Shown here: piece after piece, positions 25,272 to 32,904 of the stretch
Position numbering within the stretch: position 1 is the stretch's first letter
Layout: every line of letters starts with the position of its first letter
Assembly: GCF_001570365.1 (NCBI RefSeq)
Contig: NZ_BBYK01000053.1
Coordinates: forward strand, 1 to 64,000
Length of the DNA stretch: 64,000 nt
From: Microtetraspora fusca
GTDB lineage: Bacteria; Actinomycetota; Actinomycetes; Streptosporangiales; Streptosporangiaceae
Direction of reading: 5' to 3'
The notes under the pieces: model-generated
The model's database searches: none
What the model was told of the DNA's origin: nothing
The model's input: the letters and a program-made list of their open reading frames with translations, nothing else
Made by a program: the position numbers and the translations under genes

Positions 25272-26189
25272 ATGGAGCTGCAGCAACTGAGGTACGTCCT
25301 CGCGGTCGCGGAGACCAGCAACTTCACCCGGGCCGCCGAACGCTGCCGGGTCGTGCAGTCGGCGCTCAGCCATCAGATCGCCAGCCTGGAACGGGAGCTG
25401 GGCACCCGGCTGTTCGAGCGCACCAGCCGGCGCGTACGGCTGACGCCGGCCGGAGAGGCCTTCCTGCCCGCGGCCCGGGATTGTCTGGAGGCCGCGGATC
25501 GCGCGCGGGCCGAAGTCACGGCCGCCAGCGGGGAGGTCCGCGGCCGGCTCGCCATCGGCGCCATCCCCACAGTCGCGGCCGTCAACCTGCCGGTCGCCCT
25601 GAGGGACTACCGCCGACGCCATCCGCGGGTGCACATCACGCTCGCCTCGGCGGGGAGCGATGATCTGATCGAGCGGGTCCGGCGAGGCGGTGTCGACGTC
25701 GCGTTCCTTGGCCTGCCGCCCCGTGTGGAACCGAAGGGCGTCCAGAGTCGCCGGCTCGGCGGAGGCGAACTGGTCGCCGTGGTCGCGCCGGATTACCACC
25801 TGACGGAGAACGAGGTGGACCTGAGGGGCCTGGCGGACGAACCGTTCATCGACTTCCGCTCCGGCTCGACCGGGCGGGCACAGTCGGACGAGGCCTTCGC
25901 GGCCGCGGGGGTCCAGCGTGAGGTGCCCTTCGAGGTGTCGGCCGCCGACTTCATGGTCGATCTGGTACGGCAGGGCCTCGGAGTGGGCATGCTGCCGGCC
26001 GCGTACGCGCCGCGCTTCTCCGACCTGCGCGTCATCCGCCTTCGCGATGCCCCTACGCGGGTGGAGCACCTGATCTGGCACACCCGGCCGTCCCCGGCGG
26101 CCGCGGCCTTCCTTGAGCTGATTCGCGCTGATCAGCCGGAGAGCGTCTCCCGTCCGGGCAGCGCCGGACGGGAGACCTTCTCCGCGTGA
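25272..26189 (+). CDS. LysR-family transcriptional regulator
   Basis: A 305-residue LysR protein: HTH MELQQLRYVLAVAETSNFTR, AAERCRVVQSALSHQIASLE, then a periplasmic-binding-like effector domain (GAIPTVAAVNLPVALRDY, VAFLGLPP, GLGVGMLPAAYAP). ATG 25272 is the usual family start; ATG 25254 would add six residues. Divergent from the MFS-VOC operon and presumed its regulator. A long perfect hairpin is built into its last codons. Confidence 0.88.
   Translation: MELQQLRYVLAVAETSNFTRAAERCRVVQSALSHQIASLERELGTRLFERTSRRVRLTPAGEAFLPAARDCLEAADRARAEVTAASGEVRGRLAIGAIPTVAAVNLPVALRDYRRRHPRVHITLASAGSDDLIERVRRGGVDVAFLGLPPRVEPKGVQSRRLGGGELVAVVAPDYHLTENEVDLRGLADEPFIDFRSGSTGRAQSDEAFAAAGVQREVPFEVSAADFMVDLVRQGLGVGMLPAAYAPRFSDLRVIRLRDAPTRVEHLIWHTRPSPAAAAFLELIRADQPESVSRPGSAGRETFSA
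26145..26176 (+). terminator. 13-bp perfect hairpin inside the 3' end of the LysR gene
   Basis: GTCTCCCGTCCGG and CCGGACGGGAGAC pair perfectly around a 6-nt loop, followed by TTCTCC. It lies entirely within the coding region, ending 13 nt before the stop, so the C-terminal residues are shaped by the hairpin. Probable intrinsic terminator or mRNA-stabilising end. Confidence 0.55.
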
Positions 26190-26364
26190 TCACCCACGTG
26201 AGAACCGGAGCTCCGTCGCGCCCCGAGATGCCGCACGCCACGACACGCTCCCCGGGAAGATGAGCCCCGCGCGGCCGCCAACGCAGCCGACGACCTGGGT
26301 GAGCCCCTCGTCTGGGCACGTCTCCCGGCGGCATCCCAGTCGGGAGGCGCTCGTTCTGTCGCCG

Positions 26365-26964
26365 TCAGCCGAGGTCGGCGGTGCCGTACACGATCTTTCC
26401 GCCGACCATGGTGAGCAGGACCTTGGTCTGGGCGATCTGCTCGGCGGGGACCTTCATGACGTTGCGGTCCAGCACGATCAGGTCGGCGAACTTGCCCGCC
26501 TCCAGCGAGCCGGTGTACGCCTCCTGCCTGAGCTGGTAGGCGCCGTTGTAGGTGACGGCGCGGATGGCGGCTGCGCGGGTGAGTCGCTGGTGGGGCGTCA
26601 TGGCGCCCTCCTTGGCGTAGGTGCTGTCCGGGGCGGCGGTGCGGGTGAGGACGGTCTTGATCGCGGTCCACTCGTCCAGCGGGTCCACCGGCCAGTCGCT
26701 GCCGAGGGAGACCCGGCCGCCGGCACGGACGATGTCACCTTCCGGCTCGTAGTTCGCCCAGCGTCGCGCGCCCAGGTACGGCTTGACCGACTCGACCGAG
26801 TCGGGGGCGGGCTTGGCCCAGTGGAAACCCATCGCCGCGGTGACGTTCAGCTTGGCGAACCGGGGGACGTCGGCGGGATCGACCAGCTCGGCGTGCGCGA
26901 TCGCGGGGCGGACGGCGGAGTGCCCGGCGGTCAGCACGGTACGGCGGGGGAGGATATTCTCCAC
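26365..26964 (-). pseudogene. YtcJ-like amidohydrolase with large internal deletion
   Basis: A 199-residue frame starting at GTG 26964 with a perfect AAGGAG 6 nt upstream. Residues 1-15 (MENILPRRTVLTAGHS) look like the beginning of a Tat signal. From about residue 16 it is the C-terminal third of an Amidohydrolase_3/YtcJ enzyme: RPAIAHAELVDPADVPRFAK, WAKPAPDSVESVKPYLG, GGRVSLGSDWPVDPLDEW, LEAGKFADLIVLDRN. About 350 central residues, including the HxH metal site, are missing without loss of frame. It is divergent from a TetR gene only 29 bp away. It may be expressed but cannot be a functional hydrolase alone. An intact family member lies at 45040-46680. Confidence 0.65.
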
Positions 26965-26993
26965 GGGATTCTCCTTCTGAATGCGATGGGCGG

Positions 26994-27602
26994 ATGACTG
27001 ACCGGACCAGGACGCAGGAGCGTGGCCGTCAGGCGCGCCGCACGGTGTTGGAGGCCGCGCTGGCCGAGATCGCGGAGCGGCCGGTGGCCGAGATCCAGGT
27101 CCAGCAGATCGCCGACCGCGCAGGGATGAGCCCGGCGCGGGTTCTGTACTACTTCCAGTCGAGGGACCGGATCCTCGCCGAGACCTTCCGCTGGAGCGAG
27201 CGGATGCTGGCCGAGCGGCGGGCGCTCGAGCTGGACGGGGTCACCGATCCCGAGGAGCGGCTGGATCGCTTCGTCCGGCTCTACCTGCCGGAGGACAGTC
27301 ACGACGTCTCCTGGAAGCTCTGGCTGGAGGCCTGGCTGCGCTCGGTGACCAATGACGAGATGAGCCGTACGGCGGACGAGATAGACACCGGCTGGATGCG
27401 GGATCTCACCGCGATCATCGATGACGGCGTGGCGAGCGGGGTCTTCCGCCCGGTCGCCGTCGAGGAGTTCCTGCCGTGGTTCAACGCGCTGCTGGACGGC
27501 CTGGCGGTCCACGTGCTCATCGGGCGTCTCGGCCGGGACCGGGCCGTGCGGACCGCGCTGGGACATGCCGCCGATGAGCTGCGCATCGCGCCCACCTCTT
27601 GA
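26994..27602 (+). CDS. TetR-family regulator (BetI-like C-terminal domain)
   Basis: A 202-residue TetR protein: RQARRTVLEAALAEIAERPV, EIQVQQIADRAGMSPARVL, YYFQSRDRILAETF, with a C-terminal ligand domain (VSWKLWLEAWLRSVTND, FRPVAVEEFLPWFNALLDG). Divergent from the truncated amidohydrolase, which was probably its target. The 29-bp gap leaves room for overlapping promoters only. The TTGAA-rich bases just past its stop (27600-27640) show no gene. Confidence 0.85.
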   Translation: MTDRTRTQERGRQARRTVLEAALAEIAERPVAEIQVQQIADRAGMSPARVLYYFQSRDRILAETFRWSERMLAERRALELDGVTDPEERLDRFVRLYLPEDSHDVSWKLWLEAWLRSVTNDEMSRTADEIDTGWMRDLTAIIDDGVASGVFRPVAVEEFLPWFNALLDGLAVHVLIGRLGRDRAVRTALGHAADELRIAPTS

Positions 27603-27685
27603 ACTTGAATCAAATTTAACTTGGATCCGGAGTATCACGAGTGGCGGGCGCGCGCGTCAATAGCGGGACATGTCACGAATGCGAA

Positions 27686-27730
27686 CGGCCGCCCGCCCCG
27701 GCGCCCATGAGGCGAGGGGACGGGCGGCCG
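27686..27730 (-). terminator. Terminator of the D-amino-acid operon
   Basis: CGGCCGCCCG and CGGGCGGCCG form a perfect 10-bp stem, extended by a CCCC/GGGG pair, 8 nt downstream of the racemase-family stop (minus strand). GC-rich stem without a long T-tract, as is usual in actinomycetes. Confidence 0.6.
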
Positions 27731-27738
27731 CCGGTGCC

Positions 27739-28845
27739 TCAGGGGGCGGGGATCCACTCCGTCGCGGTGGTGAGCGCCTCCAGGTCGGACGGCTCGGGCG
27801 TGACACCGATGCCGGGCCCGGCCGGTACCGCCAGCTCGCCGTTCACCAGCGTGAACGGCGCGGTGACGTCCCGCTCGTAGTACCGCGCGGTGGCGGAGAT
27901 GTCACCCGGCAGGGTGAACCCGGGCAGCGCGGCGAGCGCCAGGTTGGCGGCCCGGCCGAGCCCGGTCTCCAGCATCCCGCCGCACCACACGGGCAGGCCG
28001 TGGGCGGCGGCGACGTCGTGGATGCGGCGCGCCTCCAGATAGCCCCCGACCCGGCCCGGCTTGATGTTGATGATCGAGCATGCCCCCTGCCGGATCGCGG
28101 TGACGGCGTCGCGGGCCGAGGTGATGCTCTCGTCGAGGCAGATCGGGGTGCCGATCATCGCCGCGAGCCGGGCGTGCGCGTGCAGGTCGTCGGGGGCGAA
28201 GGGCTGCTCGATCATGGCCAGGCCGTACGCGTCCAGCTCGGCCAGGTGGCGGGCGTCGGCGGGCCGGTAGGCGGTGTTGGCGTCGACGGTGAGCATCACG
28301 TCCGCGCCGAAGGTCTCCCGCACCCGGGCGACGGGTTCCAGGTCCCAGCCGGGCTCGATCTTCAGCTTCACCCGGGCGTACCCCGCCGCGAGGTGGCGGT
28401 CCACGGTGTCGAGCAGCTCGTCGATGGTGTCGGTGATGCCCACCGAGACGCCGACCGGGAGGCTGCGCCGTACGGCGCCCAGGTAGGCGGCGAGGGACAC
28501 GCCCCGGGCGCGCAGCCAGGCGTCGAGCACGGCCGTCTCGACCGCTGACTTGGCCATGACGTGGCCGCGCAGATGGCGCAGGGCCGGCGCGACGGCGGCC
28601 GGGTCCAGGTCGATCGGGAAGAGCGCGGGGACGAGGAAGCGGCGGATCACGTCGGCCGCCCCCTCCAGGTACTCGGGGGAGTAGGTGGGATCGTCCTCCG
28701 CGGCGCACTCCGCCCACCCCTCACCCTCGTCGGTCGCCACGCGTACGAGCAGGGCGTCGCGCACGGTCTGGGTGCCGAGCGAGGTGCGGAACGGAGTGAC
28801 GAGCGGGAGCGCGACGCGACGCAGTTCGACGCCTTCGAGCTTCAC
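27739..28845 (-). CDS. Enolase-superfamily o-succinylbenzoate synthase / N-acylamino-acid racemase
   Basis: A 368-residue MLE-subgroup enolase. N-terminal capping domain (VALPLVTPFRTSLGTQTVRD), then a barrel with YARVKLKIEPGWDLE (KxK general base), MLTVDANTAY, AMIEQPFAPDD, PICLDESITSARD (metal ligands D/E/D) and SIINIKPGRVGGYLEARR (second catalytic Lys). This is the OSBS/NAAAR branch, which can make o-succinylbenzoate (menaquinone) or racemise N-succinyl/N-acyl amino acids. No other men gene is near, while a GNAT transferase overlaps it and an N-acyl-D-amino-acid deacylase lies upstream. I therefore favour N-acylamino-acid racemase. GTG 28845 has GGGAGG about 6 nt upstream. Confidence 0.85.
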   Translation of the reverse strand: MKLEGVELRRVALPLVTPFRTSLGTQTVRDALLVRVATDEGEGWAECAAEDDPTYSPEYLEGAADVIRRFLVPALFPIDLDPAAVAPALRHLRGHVMAKSAVETAVLDAWLRARGVSLAAYLGAVRRSLPVGVSVGITDTIDELLDTVDRHLAAGYARVKLKIEPGWDLEPVARVRETFGADVMLTVDANTAYRPADARHLAELDAYGLAMIEQPFAPDDLHAHARLAAMIGTPICLDESITSARDAVTAIRQGACSIINIKPGRVGGYLEARRIHDVAAAHGLPVWCGGMLETGLGRAANLALAALPGFTLPGDISATARYYERDVTAPFTLVNGELAVPAGPGIGVTPEPSDLEALTTATEWIPAP

Positions 28846-29639
28846 GCGGCACCTCCCCGGGTGAGCAGGTACCACCCGGAGCGGGTGAACCCGGCGATCC
28901 GGTAGCCGTCGGCGAGCGCACCGCCCAGCGCGTCGCCGAGCGCGGTCCGCCACCGCCTGGCCGCGCCGGGGTCGTCCACGCGCAGCCGCTCGACGTCCGG
29001 CGGGGTCGCGCAGCGCAGCCACGGCGCGCCCCTGCCCGCACGTACGGCCCCGGCCTCGTCGAGGATCGCCACGGCGGCGGGCGCGGTGACGGGGGGCGCT
29101 GCGGCGGACGCGGTGCCCGACGCGGGGACGGGCCAGGTGACGAAGAGGCGGTCGGAGACGTCGCCGTCGTTGATGCCGTCGCTCAGCGGGCCGTAGAAGT
29201 CGGGCAGGTACTCGACGGCCGTCGCCCCGAGCCGGGTCAGGTTGAAGTAGGCGTTGCGGCGGACCAGCGGGTCGAAGGTCCAGGTGATGGCGGTCAGGTC
29301 GTGCTCGGCCGCCCAGGCGCGCTGGTGTCGCTTGAGCGCCAGGCCGACGCCGCGCCCCTGCGCCTCCCGGGCGACTCCGGCGATGTGGGAGTGCAGGGTG
29401 CCCCCGGCGGCGAGGAACCCGGCGGCGACCCCCACCAGCTCGTCGTCCAGGAAGGCGCCGCCGACGTAGCCGCCGGTGTGGGCAAGCGCGCACATCATGT
29501 CCAGGGCGAGGGGCGCGTCGTCGCCGGGCCCGGTGCCCCAGATCCGGCGCAGCAGCCGGTCGGCCCGCTGGAGGTCGGAGGTGGCGTGCAGGGACAGGAG
29601 GCGTACCCCGGCCGGAGCCGGGGCGAGGAGTTCGACCAT
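28842..29639 (-). CDS. GNAT-family acyltransferase, candidate amino-acid N-succinyltransferase
   Basis: About 265 residues with a GNAT core: DDELVGVAAGFLAAGGTLHS, HIAGVAREAQGRGVGLALKR (the Q/RxxGxG/A acyl-CoA loop), YFNLTRLGATAVEYLPDFYG. The C-terminal extension is unassigned. The stop overlaps the racemase start (GTGA). In characterised N-succinylamino-acid racemase systems a GNAT enzyme succinylates D-amino acids before racemisation. This gene has the size and position for that role (inference). The start is uncertain: ATG 29639, ATG 29651 and GTG 29669 all lack a good ribosome site. Confidence 0.75.
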   Translation of the reverse strand: MVELLAPAPAGVRLLSLHATSDLQRADRLLRRIWGTGPGDDAPLALDMMCALAHTGGYVGGAFLDDELVGVAAGFLAAGGTLHSHIAGVAREAQGRGVGLALKRHQRAWAAEHDLTAITWTFDPLVRRNAYFNLTRLGATAVEYLPDFYGPLSDGINDGDVSDRLFVTWPVPASGTASAAAPPVTAPAAVAILDEAGAVRAGRGAPWLRCATPPDVERLRVDDPGAARRWRTALGDALGGALADGYRIAGFTRSGWYLLTRGGAA

Positions 29640-29694
29640 GCTCCACAGCATCCCGCCGGGGGCGTGCACACCGCGTTGGCGCGGACGCCGAACT

Positions 29695-31263
29695 TCACCC
29701 GGGCGGATTTGTGGCGCCGCTCAGCCGTAGCTGGAGTGCCAGGACCAGGCGGATGTCCGGATCGTCCAGGTCGATCAGCTCGCCGATCCGGCGCAGCCGG
29801 TAGCGCAGCGTGTTCGGGTGCAAGGAGAGCAGCTCCGCGGCCCGGGGCACGTCGTAGTGGGCGGCCAGCCAGACCCGCAGGCTGCGCACGTAGTCGGTGC
29901 CGTACCGGCCGTCGTGCTCGGCGACCGGCCGCAGCGGCTCGCCGTACAGCGAGGGCCGGGAGCGCATGGAGGTGTCGGCGTCCATCAGGAACAGCGCGGC
30001 CGACAGCTCCTCGTGGTGGCCGACCTCGGCGTCCGCGAAGGGCCCGCACAGCGCGCGCAGCGCCTCCTCGGCCTGGCGGGCGCTCGTGGGGGCCGAGGAG
30101 ACCGAGGGGACGGTCCGGCCGATGCCCGCGCGCCAGCGTCCGCCGAGCCGGTCGGCGACCCTGGCCAGGGTGTCGGCGGTGATCCGGCGCAGCAGCGGGG
30201 CCGCCGAGTCCGCGGCGACGATCGCGTAGGCGCGGCCGTCGACCGCTCCGGCCGCTGCCCGCATCCGGTACGCGGCGTAGGCGGTGCGCAGCAGGTCGCC
30301 GGCGTGGGTCGCGGCGAAGGCGTCGGCCGGGCGGGCGTGCGGGCCGACCGTCACCACGGTCACCGGCTCGTCGGGGAGCAGGCCGAAGGAGGTGGCCAGT
30401 TCCCTGACCGGGCCGATGCCGCGCAGCAGCCGGTCCAGGCACTCGTCCCGGCGGCGGCGCGCCTCGTCGGCGGCCAGGTTGATCCTGGCCAGGTGGGGCG
30501 CGGCGGCGCGGGCCGCTTCCGCGAGCACGTCCCCGGCGTCGGGCGCGAGCGGGTCCTCCGCCCGGACCACCCAGATCGTGCCGAGCGCCTCGCCGCGCGC
30601 GCGGATCGCGATGGCCAGCCGAGGATAGAACTCGCGCGGCTCGTAGCTCCACACCGCGTCCTCGGCGCGCAGCACCGCGGCGTACTCCTCGGTGTTGGTC
30701 GGGTGTTCGGGCACCCTGCGGCCGAGGATGCCCTCCCTGCGCAGGTCGTCGATCGGCTGGCCCTCGACCGTGGAGTACGCGAGGACCCGCATGGCGAGGT
30801 CCTCGATCGCCACGGCGCCGCCCACCCGGATCGCCACCTGGTTGGCCAGCGCGAACAGATCGGCCGCCCAGGCGTCGCCCAGGTTCTCGGCGGGGGCCAC
30901 CACCGCGAGCAGCGCGTCGATGAGCGTGTAGAGCTGCCCCCAGGAAAGGTCGGGAGCGGCGGCCAGCAGCGCCGTACGGGCGGCGCGGGCCGCCTCGGCC
31001 AGCGGCTCCGGGTCGCAGGTGCCCGGCTTGACGATCACGACCGCGACCCCCGCCTCGCCCGCGCGGGCCAGCACCTCGGCGGACGGCCGCCCGGTCACCA
31101 GCAGGACCGCGCCGTCGAGGCCGGTCATCGGCTCCTCGGGGTCGTAGATGACCGGCGTACCGACCAGCAGTTCCCGCCCGCGCGGCAGGGCGAGCGCCCG
31201 CACCACCTCGGCGCCCAGGCTGTCCAGCAGCACCCCGAGGGTGACCCGCCCGCGCGCCGTCAC
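29695..31263 (-). CDS. PucR-family transcriptional regulator
   Basis: A 522-residue regulator: N-terminal purine-catabolism-regulator-like domain (VTLGVLLDSLGAEVVRALAL, ELLVGTPVIYDPEEPM), a central GGDEF-like/CdaR region, and a C-terminal PucR HTH_30 (VWLAAHYDVPRAAELLSLHP, NTLRYRLRRIGELI). GTG 31263 overlaps the deacylase stop (GTGA). These proteins typically activate catabolic operons in response to a nitrogenous substrate. It lies inside the operon it probably controls. Confidence 0.85.
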   Translation of the reverse strand: MTARGRVTLGVLLDSLGAEVVRALALPRGRELLVGTPVIYDPEEPMTGLDGAVLLVTGRPSAEVLARAGEAGVAVVIVKPGTCDPEPLAEAARAARTALLAAAPDLSWGQLYTLIDALLAVVAPAENLGDAWAADLFALANQVAIRVGGAVAIEDLAMRVLAYSTVEGQPIDDLRREGILGRRVPEHPTNTEEYAAVLRAEDAVWSYEPREFYPRLAIAIRARGEALGTIWVVRAEDPLAPDAGDVLAEAARAAAPHLARINLAADEARRRRDECLDRLLRGIGPVRELATSFGLLPDEPVTVVTVGPHARPADAFAATHAGDLLRTAYAAYRMRAAAGAVDGRAYAIVAADSAAPLLRRITADTLARVADRLGGRWRAGIGRTVPSVSSAPTSARQAEEALRALCGPFADAEVGHHEELSAALFLMDADTSMRSRPSLYGEPLRPVAEHDGRYGTDYVRSLRVWLAAHYDVPRAAELLSLHPNTLRYRLRRIGELIDLDDPDIRLVLALQLRLSGATNPPG

Positions 31264-32804
31264 GGGGCGCCCCGCCGCAGCACCGTGCCGTGCCTGCCCC
31301 CGGTGAACTCGCCGTCGGCGATCACCTCGTGCCCGGCGAGGAGGACGTGCCGTACGCCGGTGGGGCGCGCGTCGGGCGTCTCGTACGTGCCGGGGTGGCC
31401 GACGGCGGCCGGGTCGAAGGCGCAGACGTCGGCCACGGCGCCGGGACCGAGCCAGCCGCGGTCGGTGAGCCCGAACTGGGCCGCCACCGCCGAGCTGACC
31501 TTCCGGATCGCCTCGGCCATCGGCACGACCTTCCGCTCCCGGACGTACGTCCCGAGGAAGGTGGGGAACGTGCCGAACGTGCGGGGGTGGTTGGGCCCGA
31601 CCGGAGGGCCGCTGTCGGAGCCGATGGAGACCAGCGGGTCCGCCATGATCGCGGTCACGTCGTCGTCGTGCATGGTGTGGAAGACCCCGGCCGCGTGCGG
31701 GTCGGCGCGCAGCAGGTCGCACAGGGCGTCCCACGGGTCGCCGGGCAGGTCGGCCAGCCGCTTCCCGGCGACGGCGGGGTCGGTGTGGGTGAGGATCTGC
31801 ACGTCCGCCGGGTGCAGCTCCCGCCAGAGGCCGACCCCGACGGCGGTCGCCGGGTCCTCCGCCAGCGCGCGGAGCGCGGCCCGCTCGGCCGGGTCGGCGA
31901 GCCGGGCCCGCAGCGCGTCCTCGCCGCCCTCGCAGGCGCGCGGGGGCAGCACGGCGACCAGGCCGGTGCCGAAGGCCCGGTACGGATAGACGTCGGCGCG
32001 CACGTCCAGGCCCGCCCGGCGGGCGGCGGCGAGCTTGGCCAGCAGCATGGCGGAGGAACCGTGGACGGCCCGGCCCGACGCCTTGCAGTGCGAGACCTGC
32101 AACCGCACGCCGGCCCGGGTGGCGACCGCGATCGCCTCGTCCAGCGCGTCGGCCAGGCCCTCGCTCTCGCTGCGCATGTGCGTGGCGTACGGCAGGTTCC
32201 ACCGGCGGGCGACCAGCGCGAGCGCGACCAGCTCGTCCGTGTCGGCGTACGCGCCGGGGACGTACTCCAGGCCACTGGACAGGCCGACCGCGCCGGCCGC
32301 GAACGACTCGGCGGCGAGGGCGCACATGCGCTCCAGCGCCTCCGGGCCCAGCGCGGCCTCCATCCCGCCCGCGGCCAGCCGCAGCGTGTTGTGCCCGACC
32401 AGCACGGCCAGGTTGTTGCTGGGCCCGGCCGCCTGGGCCGCGTCGAGGTACGCGCCGAAGGTGGCGAACGCCTCCCCGGCCAGTACGGCGGGCATGAAGC
32501 CGGCGGTGTCGGGGTTGGCCGGGCCGCAGGAGAAGCCGCAGTTGCCGATGATCTCGGTGGTGACGCCCTGGTACAGCTTGAACGGCTGGGGTTCGGTGAG
32601 GAAGGGCACGGTGTCGGAGTGGCTGTGCGGATCGACGAACCCCGGCGCGACCACCAGCCCGGAGACGTCGATCACGCGGCGGGCGGCCCCGAGCTCACGC
32701 CCGATGGCAGTGACCCGGCCGTCGTCGATCGCGACGTCGGCCTCGCGGGCGGGACCGCCGAACCCGTCGTGGACGGTTCCGTGGCGGAGAAGCAGGTCGT
32801 GCAT
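31260..32804 (-). CDS. N-acyl-D-amino-acid deacylase (D-aminoacylase)
   Basis: A 514-residue amidohydrolase: VVAPGFVDPHSHSDTVPF (HxH metal pair), EIIGNCGFSCGPANP (the Cys that coordinates zinc in D-aminoacylases), GAVGLSSGLEYVPG, LQVSHCKASGRAVHG (Lys/His region), DVRADVYPYRAFGTG, and VSIGSDSGPPVGPNHPRTFG (catalytic Asp). It hydrolyses N-acyl-D-amino acids to D-amino acid and carboxylate. The ATG has GGAAGGAAG about 9 nt upstream. The 100 bp before it contain an AT-rich segment that may be a promoter separate from the ABC importer genes. Confidence 0.9.
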   Translation of the reverse strand: MHDLLLRHGTVHDGFGGPAREADVAIDDGRVTAIGRELGAARRVIDVSGLVVAPGFVDPHSHSDTVPFLTEPQPFKLYQGVTTEIIGNCGFSCGPANPDTAGFMPAVLAGEAFATFGAYLDAAQAAGPSNNLAVLVGHNTLRLAAGGMEAALGPEALERMCALAAESFAAGAVGLSSGLEYVPGAYADTDELVALALVARRWNLPYATHMRSESEGLADALDEAIAVATRAGVRLQVSHCKASGRAVHGSSAMLLAKLAAARRAGLDVRADVYPYRAFGTGLVAVLPPRACEGGEDALRARLADPAERAALRALAEDPATAVGVGLWRELHPADVQILTHTDPAVAGKRLADLPGDPWDALCDLLRADPHAAGVFHTMHDDDVTAIMADPLVSIGSDSGPPVGPNHPRTFGTFPTFLGTYVRERKVVPMAEAIRKVSSAVAAQFGLTDRGWLGPGAVADVCAFDPAAVGHPGTYETPDARPTGVRHVLLAGHEVIADGEFTGGRHGTVLRRGAP

Positions 32805-32904
32805 GAGACAAGGCTTCCTTCCAGGGCACTCCGGCCACTATCGACCAAAGTATGGAAATAGGTGGACAAAAGCAGGTCATTCGGGTCGGCCGGAACGGCG
32901 GCCG

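Noticed and set aside
27739-28845. Naming the enolase-family gene menC
   Set aside because: OSBS and N-acylamino-acid racemase share the same motifs. No men genes are nearby and the GNAT/deacylase context favours the racemase, so no symbol was given.
29818-31989. 700-codon plus-strand frame opposite PucR and deacylase genes
   Set aside because: Same GC-skew artefact. The minus-strand frames carry clear family motifs and overlapping starts.
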